NCBI RefSeq assembly: GCF_025642975.1
Contig: NZ_JANZKJ010000012.1
Location: 1 to 64,000, forward strand
Source: Pseudomonas sp. RIT-PI-S
Lineage (GTDB): Bacteria; Pseudomonadota; Gammaproteobacteria; Pseudomonadales; Pseudomonadaceae
Length of the DNA stretch: 64,000 bases
Direction of reading: 5' to 3'
The notes beneath the pieces are model-generated. The model was not told the DNA's origin and made no database searches. It saw only the letters and a list, made by a program, of their open reading frames with translations. The translations under genes and the position numbers were made by a program. Positions 55,363 through 63,563 of this stretch are shown here, one piece after another (the stretch's first letter is position 1; each line of letters opens with the position of its first letter).

Positions 55363-56199
55363 TCAGGTGTCCAAATTGAAGGTTTCCGGGTCTGGCCCGA
55401 GGCGCTCGTTGCGGTCCAGCGCATCGATGCGAGCGCGATCCTCATCGCTCAAGGCGAAATCGAACACCGCAAAGTTGCTGGTGATCCGCTCAGGGGTGAC
55501 CGACTTGGGAATCACAATCACGCCGTTGTCCAAGTGCCAGCGCAACACCACCTGTGCCGGGGTTTTGCCGTACTTGTCCGCGATTGCCCGCAGGGCCGGG
55601 TCTTCGGTGACTTTGCCTTGGGCCAGCGGGCTCCAGGCTTCGGTGTGGATGCCCAACTTGCGGTGCACCTCACGCAGGTCCGCGCGCTGGAAATAAGGGT
55701 GCGTTTCTATCTGGTTCACCGCTGGAGTCACGCCGGTTTCGTCGATCAGGCGCTGAAGGTGAACGGGGTTGAAATTGGACACCCCGATGGACAAGGCGCG
55801 CCCTTCCTCCTTCAAGGCGATCAGCGCCTTCCACGTCTTCACATAAAGGTTTTTGTCCGGCAACGGCCAGTGGATCAACAACAGGTCGACGTAATCCAGG
55901 CCCAGTTGTTCGAGGCTGCGCAATGCCGCTTCGTGCGCGGCCTGCGCGCCTTGGTCGGCGTTCCACACCTTGGTGGTCACAAAATACGACTCGCGAGGTA
56001 GCGCAGCATCCTTCAACCCCTCCCCCACACCGCGCTCGTTGTTGTAGGCGGCCGCGGTGTCGATGGAACGGTAGCCCGTTTCGAAGGCATGGCGCACGGC
56101 TTCTCGGGCCTGGGCCTCGGATGCTTTCCACACGCCCAGCCCAAGCTGGGGCATCATTTTGTCGTCGTTGAGGGTGATATAGGGGACAGACTTGCTCAT
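55363..56199 (-). CDS. Aldo/keto reductase
   Basis: 278 residues from ATG at 56199, behind AGGAG. Family signatures are GYRSIDTAAAYNNERGVGEGLKDA (Asp and Tyr of the catalytic tetrad), VTTKVWN (Lys), LLIHWP (His), SIGVSNFNPVHLQRLI and the NADPH-binding VIPKSVTPERITSNFAVFDF. Like DkgA-type 2,5-diketo-D-gluconate/aldehyde reductases. It is convergent with the CAP gene and divergent from the 2OG oxygenase. Confidence 0.9.
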   Translation of the reverse strand: MSKSVPYITLNDDKMMPQLGLGVWKASEAQAREAVRHAFETGYRSIDTAAAYNNERGVGEGLKDAALPRESYFVTTKVWNADQGAQAAHEAALRSLEQLGLDYVDLLLIHWPLPDKNLYVKTWKALIALKEEGRALSIGVSNFNPVHLQRLIDETGVTPAVNQIETHPYFQRADLREVHRKLGIHTEAWSPLAQGKVTEDPALRAIADKYGKTPAQVVLRWHLDNGVIVIPKSVTPERITSNFAVFDFALSDEDRARIDALDRNERLGPDPETFNLDT

Positions 56200-56383
56200 G
56201 TCGGCTCCTGTAAAGCGCTTTTCATGCCGGGTAAAGCCCGACGCCATGGGTTAACGACAGCGCCAACCGGCGTCAGGTTCGGCATTTCCCCTCTGCGTGA
56301 CCATAAACGCCCGGTTGCACAAGCCCAACTTTGTAACCAGAATAAAAGCCACTCGAGCTTCCTTGCGGTACGGCGGCCCCTAG

Positions 56384-57040
56384 ATGACCCAGCACGCGTT
56401 CGACGAAAGCAACCTGAAAATCCGCAAGCTGTTCCCCACGCCCTTGGTGAGCTACCAGTTGCCGGACTTCGAAGCCCTGAACCAGGCGTTGAGCGCGGCA
56501 ATCTTCGCCGAAGAAGCCCGTGCTCGCGGCGTTCAGCACAGCAATCAGGGTGGCTGGCAGTCCGCCGCGGACTTCGCCACCTGGTCCGGCGAGGCCGGCG
56601 CCCGATTGCTGGCACTCGCCCAGGACATGGCGCGCAGCCTGACCGCCGTGCATACCGCGGACAACACCTTGGTGCATGCAACCTTCGACTGGCACTTCAA
56701 CGCCTGGGCCAATATCAACCGCGCCGGCGACAGCAACAGCGTGCACGGCCATGCGGGGGCTTTCTGGTCCGCGGTGTACTGGGTGGACGATGGCGGCCGC
56801 GGGGAAGACCCCAGCGTGGGCGGCGACCTTGAATTCCTCGATCCACGCGGGCTGGTGGCTTCGGCCTATCGCCCAGAACTGCGCATGCGCATCGAAGAAT
56901 GCGTGACCGCCGGCTGCGCCACTACCGAGGCCGCGCGCAGCGGCACCTTGGTCATGTTCCCATCTTGGCTGCTGCACAGCGTGCGGCCTTTTACCGGCGC
57001 CCGGCCGCGGATATCCATCGCCTTTAACTTCGGGCTGTAA
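56384..57040 (+). CDS. Putative 2OG-Fe(II) oxygenase (TIGR02466 type)
   Basis: 218 residues. MFPTPL-like KLFPTPLVSYQLPD start, NQGGWQSAADF, NRAGDSNSVHGHAGAFWSAVYWVD (first metal His and surrounding), DLEFLDPR, LVMFPSWLLHSVRPFTGARPRISIAFNFGL (second His and the 2OG-binding Arg). A non-haem iron oxygenase of unknown substrate. It precedes the siderophore receptor by 234 bp on the same strand; similar oxygenases occur beside iron-uptake genes, which hints at an iron-regulated role. Confidence 0.8.
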   Translation: MTQHAFDESNLKIRKLFPTPLVSYQLPDFEALNQALSAAIFAEEARARGVQHSNQGGWQSAADFATWSGEAGARLLALAQDMARSLTAVHTADNTLVHATFDWHFNAWANINRAGDSNSVHGHAGAFWSAVYWVDDGGRGEDPSVGGDLEFLDPRGLVASAYRPELRMRIEECVTAGCATTEAARSGTLVMFPSWLLHSVRPFTGARPRISIAFNFGL

Positions 57041-57138
57041 TCGCCCCCACGCCAGCCCCAGCCTCAGGCCTTTCCATGCCCGTGGTGCATCGGCCGCGCC
57101 GTGCGTTCGCCGCTGCGCTTGAGTTCGCTTTAACCCCG

Positions 57139-57152
57139 TTCACAAATGTGAA
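57139..57152. promoter_or_regulatory. Dyad TTCACA-AA-TGTGAA
   Basis: Perfect 6-bp arms with a 2-bp centre, 120 bp upstream of the TonB receptor start in an A-rich promoter region. Candidate operator; the regulator is unknown. Confidence 0.35.
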
Positions 57153-57209
57153 AAAAAGTTGAAAAAAGTGATAACGGTTCGCGATGACTGCTGATAGCAT
57201 TTCACGCCT

Positions 57210-57226
57210 GAGATTCATTCGTATTG
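57210..57226. promoter_or_regulatory. Degenerate Fur box
   Basis: GAGATTCATTCGTATTG resembles pseudomonad Fur sites (GAGAATCATTCGTATT is a common form) with a single difference in the core. It lies 50 bp before the siderophore receptor, where iron repression would be expected. Confidence 0.45.
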
Positions 57227-57274
57227 CCATGGAGGCCCCCGTTACTTGACCTGATCGTTGCAGGATATCCGCCG

Positions 57275-59470
57275 ATGGCCGTTCGCTTCCCGTCCCGCCC
57301 TACCCTCCTTGCCCTTTGCTGCTCGATGAGCATTGCCGCCCAAGCCGCCGACAGCGCCGTGGATCTCGGCACCGTCGCGGTAACCGCGCAAAAAGCCGAA
57401 GACCAGAGCTCGTTGCCCCCGGAATACGCCGGTGGCCAAGTAGCGCGCGGCGGCCAGTTGGGCATCCTGGGCAATAAGGACATCATGGACGTGCCCTTCA
57501 CCATGACCAGCTACACCTCGAAATTGATCGAGGACCAGCAGGCTGAAGACGTGGGCGATGTGCTGCTCAACGATTCATCGGTGCGCCAGTCCTTCGGCTA
57601 CGGCAACAACTCGCAGGTGTTCGTGATCCGCGGCTTGACCCTTAACGGCGACGACATCTCCTACAACGGCCTCTACGGCGTACTGCCTCGGCAGATCCTG
57701 TCCACCGACGCGCTGGAGCGCGTTGAAGTGTTCAAGGGGCCGAACTCCTTCCTTAACGGCGTATCCCCGACCGGGACTGGCCTGGGTGGCGCGGTCAACT
57801 TGGTGTCCAAGCGTGCCGGGGACACCCCGACCCGCCGCTATACCCAGGACATCACCACGGATGGCCGGATTGGCGAGCACCTGGACCTCGGCCAGCACTT
57901 CGGCGAGGACAACCGCTTCGGTGCACGGGTGAACCTGAGCCAGCGCGAAGGCGAAACCGCCATCGACGACCAGGATCAACGCAGCAAGCTGTTCGTGGCG
58001 GGGCTGGATTACCGAGGTGATCGGTTCCGGGTTTCGACTGATTTTGGGTATCAGAAGCAGCGGGTTAACCACACACGTAACTCCGTGATGCTTGGGTCCG
58101 GCTTGACCAGCATTCCTTCTGCGCCGGATTCCGACCATAACTATGGCCAACCGTGGAGTTTCACCTCAACCGAAGATACCTTCGGCATGATCCGCGGCGA
58201 CTACGACCTGAACGACAGCTGGACCGCATACCTTTCCGGCGGCTACCGGCATACCCACGAAACTGGGTTATATGGCACGCCAACTCTAACCGACAGCAGC
58301 ACAGGTGATGGCACCATCGGCGGCTCGCAGGTCAACCATGTAGAGGACAACAGCAGCTTCATGGGTGGGCTCAATGGCAAGTTCCAGACCGGCCCGGTTA
58401 GCCATCAAGTTAACATCGGTGCAGCTACTATCTGGACTCAGCAGCGCAATGCGTATGTGTTCTATAACTCTACCGGCACGAACATCTACAACACCCCGGC
58501 GGTGCCGAGCCCGACGTCCAGCTATTACATCGGTGGGGATCTCGATGATCCAGGCGTAACAGGTAAAACCCGGAACCGTAGCATTGCCATCGCGGATACC
58601 TTGGGGTTCTTCGATGACCGTCTTTTGGTCACTGCTGGCGTACGCCGCCAACAGCTCCGGGTGGAGGGGTACTACACCGATGGCATGAGCTTCTTTGGCG
58701 TCAACTACCCAACCTATGACGGTAGCCGTAACGCGTTTTACGATGAGGCGATCACCACCCCGGTGTACGGCATTGTGTTCAAGCCTTGGGACCATGTGTC
58801 TTTGTATGCCAACCGGATCGAAGGGCTGGCACAGGGGCCGACGGCTCCTGAAAACATCGGCCTAAGTAATGGCGGGGAGATATTCGCACCCGGGCGCACC
58901 AAGCAACTCGAAGCTGGCGTGAAGTTTGACTGGGAAACCTATGGCGCCACCTTAGGTGCTTTCCGCATTGAAAAGCCCACCGATGGCTACGCCGACAATG
59001 GTGTCTACGTAGTTAAAGGCCAGCAAATCAACAAAGGCATCGAGCTCAACGTATTCGGTGAACCCATCGACGGCCTGCGTCTGATGGCTGGCGCAACCCG
59101 CATCGATACGAAGATGGAGGACACCGGCAGCGATGCCACCGAGGGTAACCATGCCATTGGCGTACCAACCTTCCAAATGAACGCCAGCGTGGACTGGGAT
59201 GTTCCAGGCCTGGACGGGGTCGCGCTGAATGCCCGGATGCTGCGTACCGGCGGCCAGTATGCCAACGCAGCGAACACCCTTACCCTGCCTACCTGGAACC
59301 GCTTCGATACCGGTGCCCGTTACAAATTCAAGGTGGACCAGAAGGACGTGACCTTGCGGGTGAACGTGGAGAACATCACCGACAAGAACTACTGGGCTTC
59401 GGCTAACGGGGGTTACCTGACCCAGGGCGAGCCGCGTTTGGTGAAGTTCTCCGGCACCGTGGACTTCTGA
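57275..59470 (+). CDS. TonB-dependent siderophore receptor
   Basis: 731 residues from ATG at 57275 behind AGGA. Signal peptide (LLALCCSMSIAAQAADS), TonB box-like region VDLGTVAVTAQ, plug domain (MDVPFTMTSYTSKLIEDQQAEDVGDVLLNDSSVRQSFG, VFVIRGLTLNGDDISYNGLYGVLP, VEVFKGPNSFLNGVSPTG) and a 22-strand barrel ending LVKFSGTVDF. No N-terminal signalling domain and no adjacent sigma/anti-sigma pair, so regulation is probably by Fur alone. Ligand unknown. Codon choice from about 58000 to 59200 is visibly more AT-tolerant than the flanks, which may mark recombination of the ligand-binding part. Confidence 0.9.
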   Translation: MAVRFPSRPTLLALCCSMSIAAQAADSAVDLGTVAVTAQKAEDQSSLPPEYAGGQVARGGQLGILGNKDIMDVPFTMTSYTSKLIEDQQAEDVGDVLLNDSSVRQSFGYGNNSQVFVIRGLTLNGDDISYNGLYGVLPRQILSTDALERVEVFKGPNSFLNGVSPTGTGLGGAVNLVSKRAGDTPTRRYTQDITTDGRIGEHLDLGQHFGEDNRFGARVNLSQREGETAIDDQDQRSKLFVAGLDYRGDRFRVSTDFGYQKQRVNHTRNSVMLGSGLTSIPSAPDSDHNYGQPWSFTSTEDTFGMIRGDYDLNDSWTAYLSGGYRHTHETGLYGTPTLTDSSTGDGTIGGSQVNHVEDNSSFMGGLNGKFQTGPVSHQVNIGAATIWTQQRNAYVFYNSTGTNIYNTPAVPSPTSSYYIGGDLDDPGVTGKTRNRSIAIADTLGFFDDRLLVTAGVRRQQLRVEGYYTDGMSFFGVNYPTYDGSRNAFYDEAITTPVYGIVFKPWDHVSLYANRIEGLAQGPTAPENIGLSNGGEIFAPGRTKQLEAGVKFDWETYGATLGAFRIEKPTDGYADNGVYVVKGQQINKGIELNVFGEPIDGLRLMAGATRIDTKMEDTGSDATEGNHAIGVPTFQMNASVDWDVPGLDGVALNARMLRTGGQYANAANTLTLPTWNRFDTGARYKFKVDQKDVTLRVNVENITDKNYWASANGGYLTQGEPRLVKFSGTVDF

Positions 59471-59496
59471 TCACGCCCCAGAAGCCACTCCCCCAG

Positions 59497-59541
59497 CCGT
59501 AGGCGCCATGCTTGGCATGCGCCAGCGCCTCGCGCCTACGG
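59497..59541. repeat. Inverted repeat, copy 2 (REP-like hairpin)
   Basis: The same 10-bp arms CCGTAGGCGC and GCGCCTACGG as at 32-63, here spaced by 25 nt that include a small stem CATGC-TTG-GCATG. It follows the TonB receptor stop and may end that transcript. A run of GGGAACGGCGCGAACCCGAGAATGTTCCC lies just after (59559), partly self-complementary. Confidence 0.65.
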
Positions 59542-59623
59542 TTGCTCGAAGCCTCACGGGAACGGCGCGAACCCGAGAATGTTCCCAGGCGTTGCCCGGC
59601 CCCCAGCGGTGGCGCGCTTTCCC

Positions 59624-60379
59624 TCAGGACGCCTGGCGCAACGGAATGTAGGTCAGGTTGTGTTGCTCCAGCGCGGCGGCGATCAGCGCGCCGGTTTCTT
59701 CCAGTTGCGCTACCAACGCCTCGCTCGGGGCGTGCAGCGACCAAGGCTGCTGCTCGGCAGCCGCCGCCAGGTCCAATTCCCCTACCCGCACCGCTGCCTG
59801 GAGAAAGTGCTGCATGTTCGGCATGAAGGCGGTGAAGCCTTCCCCCTTCAGCGCCATGGTGCGGATGCCCAACAGCTTGCAGATGGCCGCCTTGGCTGCG
59901 ATGTCGTCGCGGTCCGCCTGGCGAGAGCGTTCGATCAGCTCGCCCAGCGCGGGATCGACCGCCTTGCCACCATGGATCAACAGCGGGCCCTGCTCCCAAG
60001 CCTGCGGGGGGCAGTCTTTGCGCTCGGCGCGCAGCGGAATGTGCGGGTTGATTTCCATCGGGTAGATGCGGCACACCAGTGGCCGCCGCTCGTAGATGCG
60101 GCACATCAGGTTTTCGTCCAGGTTACGGCACGGCCCCTGGTTGTAAGCCGCAAAGGTAATGGCCACGTAGGCATGGGTGCTGCCGCAAGGCACCCGCAGC
60201 GAACGCCGGCGGGCATGCTGCAACGCAGGGTCCAGGCCCAGCCGCTCGTTATCGAGAAAGCCCTCGGTCAGCACGATCAAGGTGCCGCCGTCCGCCGCCC
60301 ATTGCACGGCTTCGCTCAAGGTCAGCGGAACGTGGTGATCGTTACAGCACTTGCCACAACCCACACAGGAAAAACGCAT
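59624..60379 (-). CDS. YkgJ-family cysteine cluster protein
   Basis: 251 residues from ATG at 60379 (MRFSCVGCGKCCNDHH). The CxxCxxCC motif at the start and CRNLDENLMCRIYERRPLVCRIYP define the YkgJ (zinc or iron-sulfur) family. The role is unknown; members are thought to bind zinc or an Fe-S cluster. The C-terminal 100 residues are helical and rich in Ala. Convergent with the TonB receptor. Confidence 0.85.
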   Translation of the reverse strand: MRFSCVGCGKCCNDHHVPLTLSEAVQWAADGGTLIVLTEGFLDNERLGLDPALQHARRRSLRVPCGSTHAYVAITFAAYNQGPCRNLDENLMCRIYERRPLVCRIYPMEINPHIPLRAERKDCPPQAWEQGPLLIHGGKAVDPALGELIERSRQADRDDIAAKAAICKLLGIRTMALKGEGFTAFMPNMQHFLQAAVRVGELDLAAAAEQQPWSLHAPSEALVAQLEETGALIAAALEQHNLTYIPLRQAS

Positions 60380-60602
60380 GCGTGCACCAACCTCTCGGCC
60401 AGATAAGCCCCCGCCGGAAATCCGGCAAACGGGCGGGAATAACGTGTTAAGAGCACTTTGTGTGCCAGCTGATACAACCTATGCACCCGGCCGCCAAATG
60501 GCGCTCTCGGAGGTCATCGCCAGCAAACATTGAGGCTTGCGGCTGCTGGAAGGTCTATGCTGCAACGGGCATAGCCCCAACCGATGCGCGCCGGAGGTAC
60601 CC

Positions 60603-60845
60603 ATGAGAGATTTACGCGTGTTGCTAGAACGGCTGGATCCGCCCCTCAGGCACTCAGTGGAAACCCGAGGTGACGAGGTGCTGCTGACGCTGGAAGATCC
60701 GCAGGTGCCCGCCAAGGTGCAGCGCAACCTCGAGCACCGGCAGTGGCACAACGATACGGTGCTGGCGGTGATCCTGCTGCACGCCATCAACGAACTTCGA
60801 GGCAAGGGCTCGCACGCTCCGCTCGAGGCTTTCACGCTGGCGTAA
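60603..60845 (+). CDS. Small hypothetical protein
   Basis: 80 residues behind GGAGGTACCC, a full-strength ribosome binding site. MRDLRVLLERLDPPLRHSVETRGDEVLLTLEDP has no signal or membrane segment and predicts a compact alpha/beta fold. No family recognised. It is followed by the DOPA-dioxygenase-like gene in the same direction. Confidence 0.65.
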   Translation: MRDLRVLLERLDPPLRHSVETRGDEVLLTLEDPQVPAKVQRNLEHRQWHNDTVLAVILLHAINELRGKGSHAPLEAFTLA

Positions 60846-60957
60846 AGCGGCGGGCGCACACCGGGGCTGTCAATGAGACACTTACCTTTGGCCTGAGGTG
60901 GATTGCAACCTGGGCAGGTCTCTGAGAGGGTGGCTGCTCACGGCTTGCGAGGTACCC

Positions 60958-61287
60958 ATGCAGATCTACTGCTATCACGCCCACATTTACTACGACGCCA
61001 CCACGCTGGATCAGGCTGTAGCCCTATGCGACGACGCCGAGCGGCGATTCCCCCTGCAGCGTGGCCGCACCCATCGCCAGCCGGTAGGGCCGCATCCGGA
61101 CTGGAGTTGCCAACTGGCGTTCGAGCCGGGTGTGTTCGGCGAGCTGGTTCCGTGGCTGGCGCTGAATCGCCGCGGGTTGGTGGTGTTCATCCATCCACTC
61201 ACCGGGCATGAACTCACTGACCACCGCGACCATGCCATCTGGATGGGCGCGGTACGGCCGCTGGACCTTTCCGTCCTCTCGGATTGA
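60958..61287 (+). CDS. DOPA 4,5-dioxygenase family protein
   Basis: 109 residues from ATG at 60958. The sequence fits the small DOPA 4,5-dioxygenase family: YHAHIYYDATTLDQA, HRQPVGPHPDWSCQLAF, and VVFIHPLTGHELTDHRDHAIWMG, with several histidines for metal binding. The physiological substrate in bacteria is mostly unknown. It follows the small hypothetical gene by 112 nt. Confidence 0.85.
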   Translation: MQIYCYHAHIYYDATTLDQAVALCDDAERRFPLQRGRTHRQPVGPHPDWSCQLAFEPGVFGELVPWLALNRRGLVVFIHPLTGHELTDHRDHAIWMGAVRPLDLSVLSD

Positions 61288-61315
61288 CCCTGCTGCGGGG
61301 CACACCTCACGTGGC

Positions 61316-62248
61316 TCACCCCGCCATCCTGTTGCGGCTCAAGCGCTTGGCCAGTTCGACGAAATGGCAGGCCGCCGGCGAGGCCTGGTGCATCCGCGCC
61401 ACCAGCGTCAGCGGCGCCACCAGCGGGGGCTGCACATCGCGCAAGCTGCAATAGCGCACACTGCCGGCCAACAGGTTTTGCATCGAGGCAGGCACCACCG
61501 ACACGCCCTCCCCGGCAGCAACGAGGTTGACGTTGGTGAGCATGCGCTCTACCTCGAACGCAACCTTCGCTTCAAAACCCGCGCGGCGGCAAGCGTCGAG
61601 TAAGTCGGCGTACATGCCCGGCGCACCGGGGCGCCGAACCAAAATAAACGGCGCCTGTGCCAGGTCGGCCAGGGCGATGGCCGGCATACCAGCCTCGTCT
61701 ACCGGTGAATGCCCAAGCAGCGGATGGTCGATCGGCAGCACCAGCAGCAAGGGTTCGTCGAGCAGATGGTGAAAGGCAAGGGCCGGATGCTCGGCCACCG
61801 GGGCGCGCAGGAAACCGACATCCACCTGCTGCTCGATCATTCGTTCCGTCACCGCCTGGGCACTGCCCTCTTCCAGCCTGACGCTGACCCCAGGGTAGGC
61901 TTTACGGTACGCGCGGATGGCCAGGGAGGTCAGGGGATGCGCGGCGGCCGAGCTGGTAAAGCACACTGAAAGCGTGCCTTCTAGCCCCGCCGCTATCCGC
62001 GCGCCCTCCTCGGCAGCGGCCTGCAGCCGGGCGAGAATATCGCGAACCTGGCCCAGGTACCGATGCCCGGCGGCGGTGAGGTCCACGCCCTTGGGATGAC
62101 GCCGGAACAATTCGAACCCCAGCTCCTGCTCCAGTGCCCGGATTTGTTGGCTCAGCGGGGGTTGCTGCATGTTCAGGCGGGCCGCCGCGCGGGTGATGTG
62201 CCGCTCCTCGGCCACGGCGATGAAATAGCGTAAATGACGTAGTTCCAC
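61316..62248 (-). CDS. LysR-family transcriptional regulator
   Basis: 310 residues if it starts at the GTG at 62248 (VELRHLRYF, where homologues have MELRHLRYF); an ATG at 62281 is an alternative. Helix-turn-helix: FIAVAEERHITRAAARLNMQQPPLSQQIRALEQELGFELF. Effector domain with GTLSVCFTSSAAAHPLT and HPALAFHHLLDEPLLLVLP. Similar to the BenM/CatM branch, so an aromatic or organic acid effector is possible. Divergent from the symporter gene 93 bp away, which is its probable target. Confidence 0.88.
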   Translation of the reverse strand: MELRHLRYFIAVAEERHITRAAARLNMQQPPLSQQIRALEQELGFELFRRHPKGVDLTAAGHRYLGQVRDILARLQAAAEEGARIAAGLEGTLSVCFTSSAAAHPLTSLAIRAYRKAYPGVSVRLEEGSAQAVTERMIEQQVDVGFLRAPVAEHPALAFHHLLDEPLLLVLPIDHPLLGHSPVDEAGMPAIALADLAQAPFILVRRPGAPGMYADLLDACRRAGFEAKVAFEVERMLTNVNLVAAGEGVSVVPASMQNLLAGSVRYCSLRDVQPPLVAPLTLVARMHQASPAACHFVELAKRLSRNRMAG

Positions 62249-62341
62249 AGAGGTGTACACTCCGGCCAGGCGCCTGGGCATGTGGGCAATATGGCTCACG
62301 GACGGCGCATCCAACAATAAGAAAGGTGGATCGAGGCAGCG

Positions 62342-63556
62342 ATGCAGCAAGTTCGAAACCCTGGACGGCCCACTTGGCGGGCACGGTGTGCGGGCCCAGG
62401 GTGGCGCGTTGGGGTGGCGATCGTGCTGGGTGCACTGCTGGGCCTCGCCGCACCGCAGCAAGCGGTAGCGATGAAACCGCTGTGCGATGGTTTTATCCGG
62501 ATCGTCACTTGGATGATGCCTTTTATCCTGTTCCTGCTAGTGAGCTCGGCGGCCGCCGGCCTTCGCCAGCACCGACAAGGGGCCGGGCTCACGCTCAAAG
62601 CGCTGTCATGGTTCCAGGCGATGACCTGGCTGGCCGTGCTGATCGGCACGGTTAGCGCCCTGGCCATGAACTTGGGCAGCGAACAGGGGCCAGCACCGGG
62701 AGTGCATGGTCAGATAGCCGGCGCACTGGCCAACGTAACCGCGATGCTGAGTGCAAGCCGCGCGGTGCACGTAATGTTGGCCGGTATCGCCTGCGGCCTG
62801 CTTTGCGGCCGGAGCGCACGCCTGCGGCAAGGGCTGGAGCGTGGCTGGCAGGGTTGCCACGCGCTGTTTCGCCTGGTGCTCCGGTTCACGCCGTTGGCCG
62901 CCTTTTCCGCGGTAGCGTTTACCGTGGGCCGATACGGCGCTGTCTCGCTTTGGCCCATGTTCAAGTTTCTCGCCATCGTTCATTTGGCCTGCGGCCTGTT
63001 CGTAACCCTGGTGCTCAACACCACCCTGCGCTGGCTAGGGGTACCTCTCTGGTCCCTGCTGCGCCATCTGCGCCAAGAGCTTGTGCTGGTGCTGACCACA
63101 GGCGCGTCACTGGCGGCGCTTCCAGGGCTGGCGGTCAAGCTCGAGCAACTGGGCTGCCGCCGTGAAACCACCCGCCTGATACTCACCGCCGGCTACACCT
63201 TCAACCTCAGCGGGTCCGTGCTGTACCTGACCTGCGCGGTGTTGTTTCTCATCGGCCAGGCGCACATTGCCTTGACCACCACGGACGTCTTGACCGTCAT
63301 GGCGCTGGTCGGGCTGGGTTCGCTGGGCTCGACAAGCGTTGCCGGGTCGTCCTTTCTCACCCTGGTGGCCACGCTTCAGATATTGGGCCTGGGCAGCGTG
63401 GAAGGGCTCGGTTTACTGCTGGGCGTAGAACGGTTGATGAAATGCCGACTGCTGACGAACGTGCTCGGCAATTGCGTGGCGTGCCTGGTGGTCAACCATT
63501 GGCAGGGTACGTTAACGCAGCCCACGCTGCGCCGCGCCCTGGGGCTAACGCCCTGA
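62342..63556 (+). CDS. DctA-like dicarboxylate/amino acid:cation symporter (DAACS)
   Basis: 404 residues behind GAGG. About eight to nine spans, with ILTAGYTFNLSGSVLYLTCAVLFLIGQA (TM7/NxDG-type region) and the re-entrant loop MALVGLGSLGSTSVAGSSFLTLVATLQ. The NMDG-type substrate motif reads NLSG, so the substrate may differ from the usual dicarboxylates. Slightly shorter than DctA (about 440). Controlled, by layout, by the divergent LysR gene. Confidence 0.78.
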   Translation: MQQVRNPGRPTWRARCAGPGWRVGVAIVLGALLGLAAPQQAVAMKPLCDGFIRIVTWMMPFILFLLVSSAAAGLRQHRQGAGLTLKALSWFQAMTWLAVLIGTVSALAMNLGSEQGPAPGVHGQIAGALANVTAMLSASRAVHVMLAGIACGLLCGRSARLRQGLERGWQGCHALFRLVLRFTPLAAFSAVAFTVGRYGAVSLWPMFKFLAIVHLACGLFVTLVLNTTLRWLGVPLWSLLRHLRQELVLVLTTGASLAALPGLAVKLEQLGCRRETTRLILTAGYTFNLSGSVLYLTCAVLFLIGQAHIALTTTDVLTVMALVGLGSLGSTSVAGSSFLTLVATLQILGLGSVEGLGLLLGVERLMKCRLLTNVLGNCVACLVVNHWQGTLTQPTLRRALGLTP

Positions 63557-63563
63557 GCCCCCA

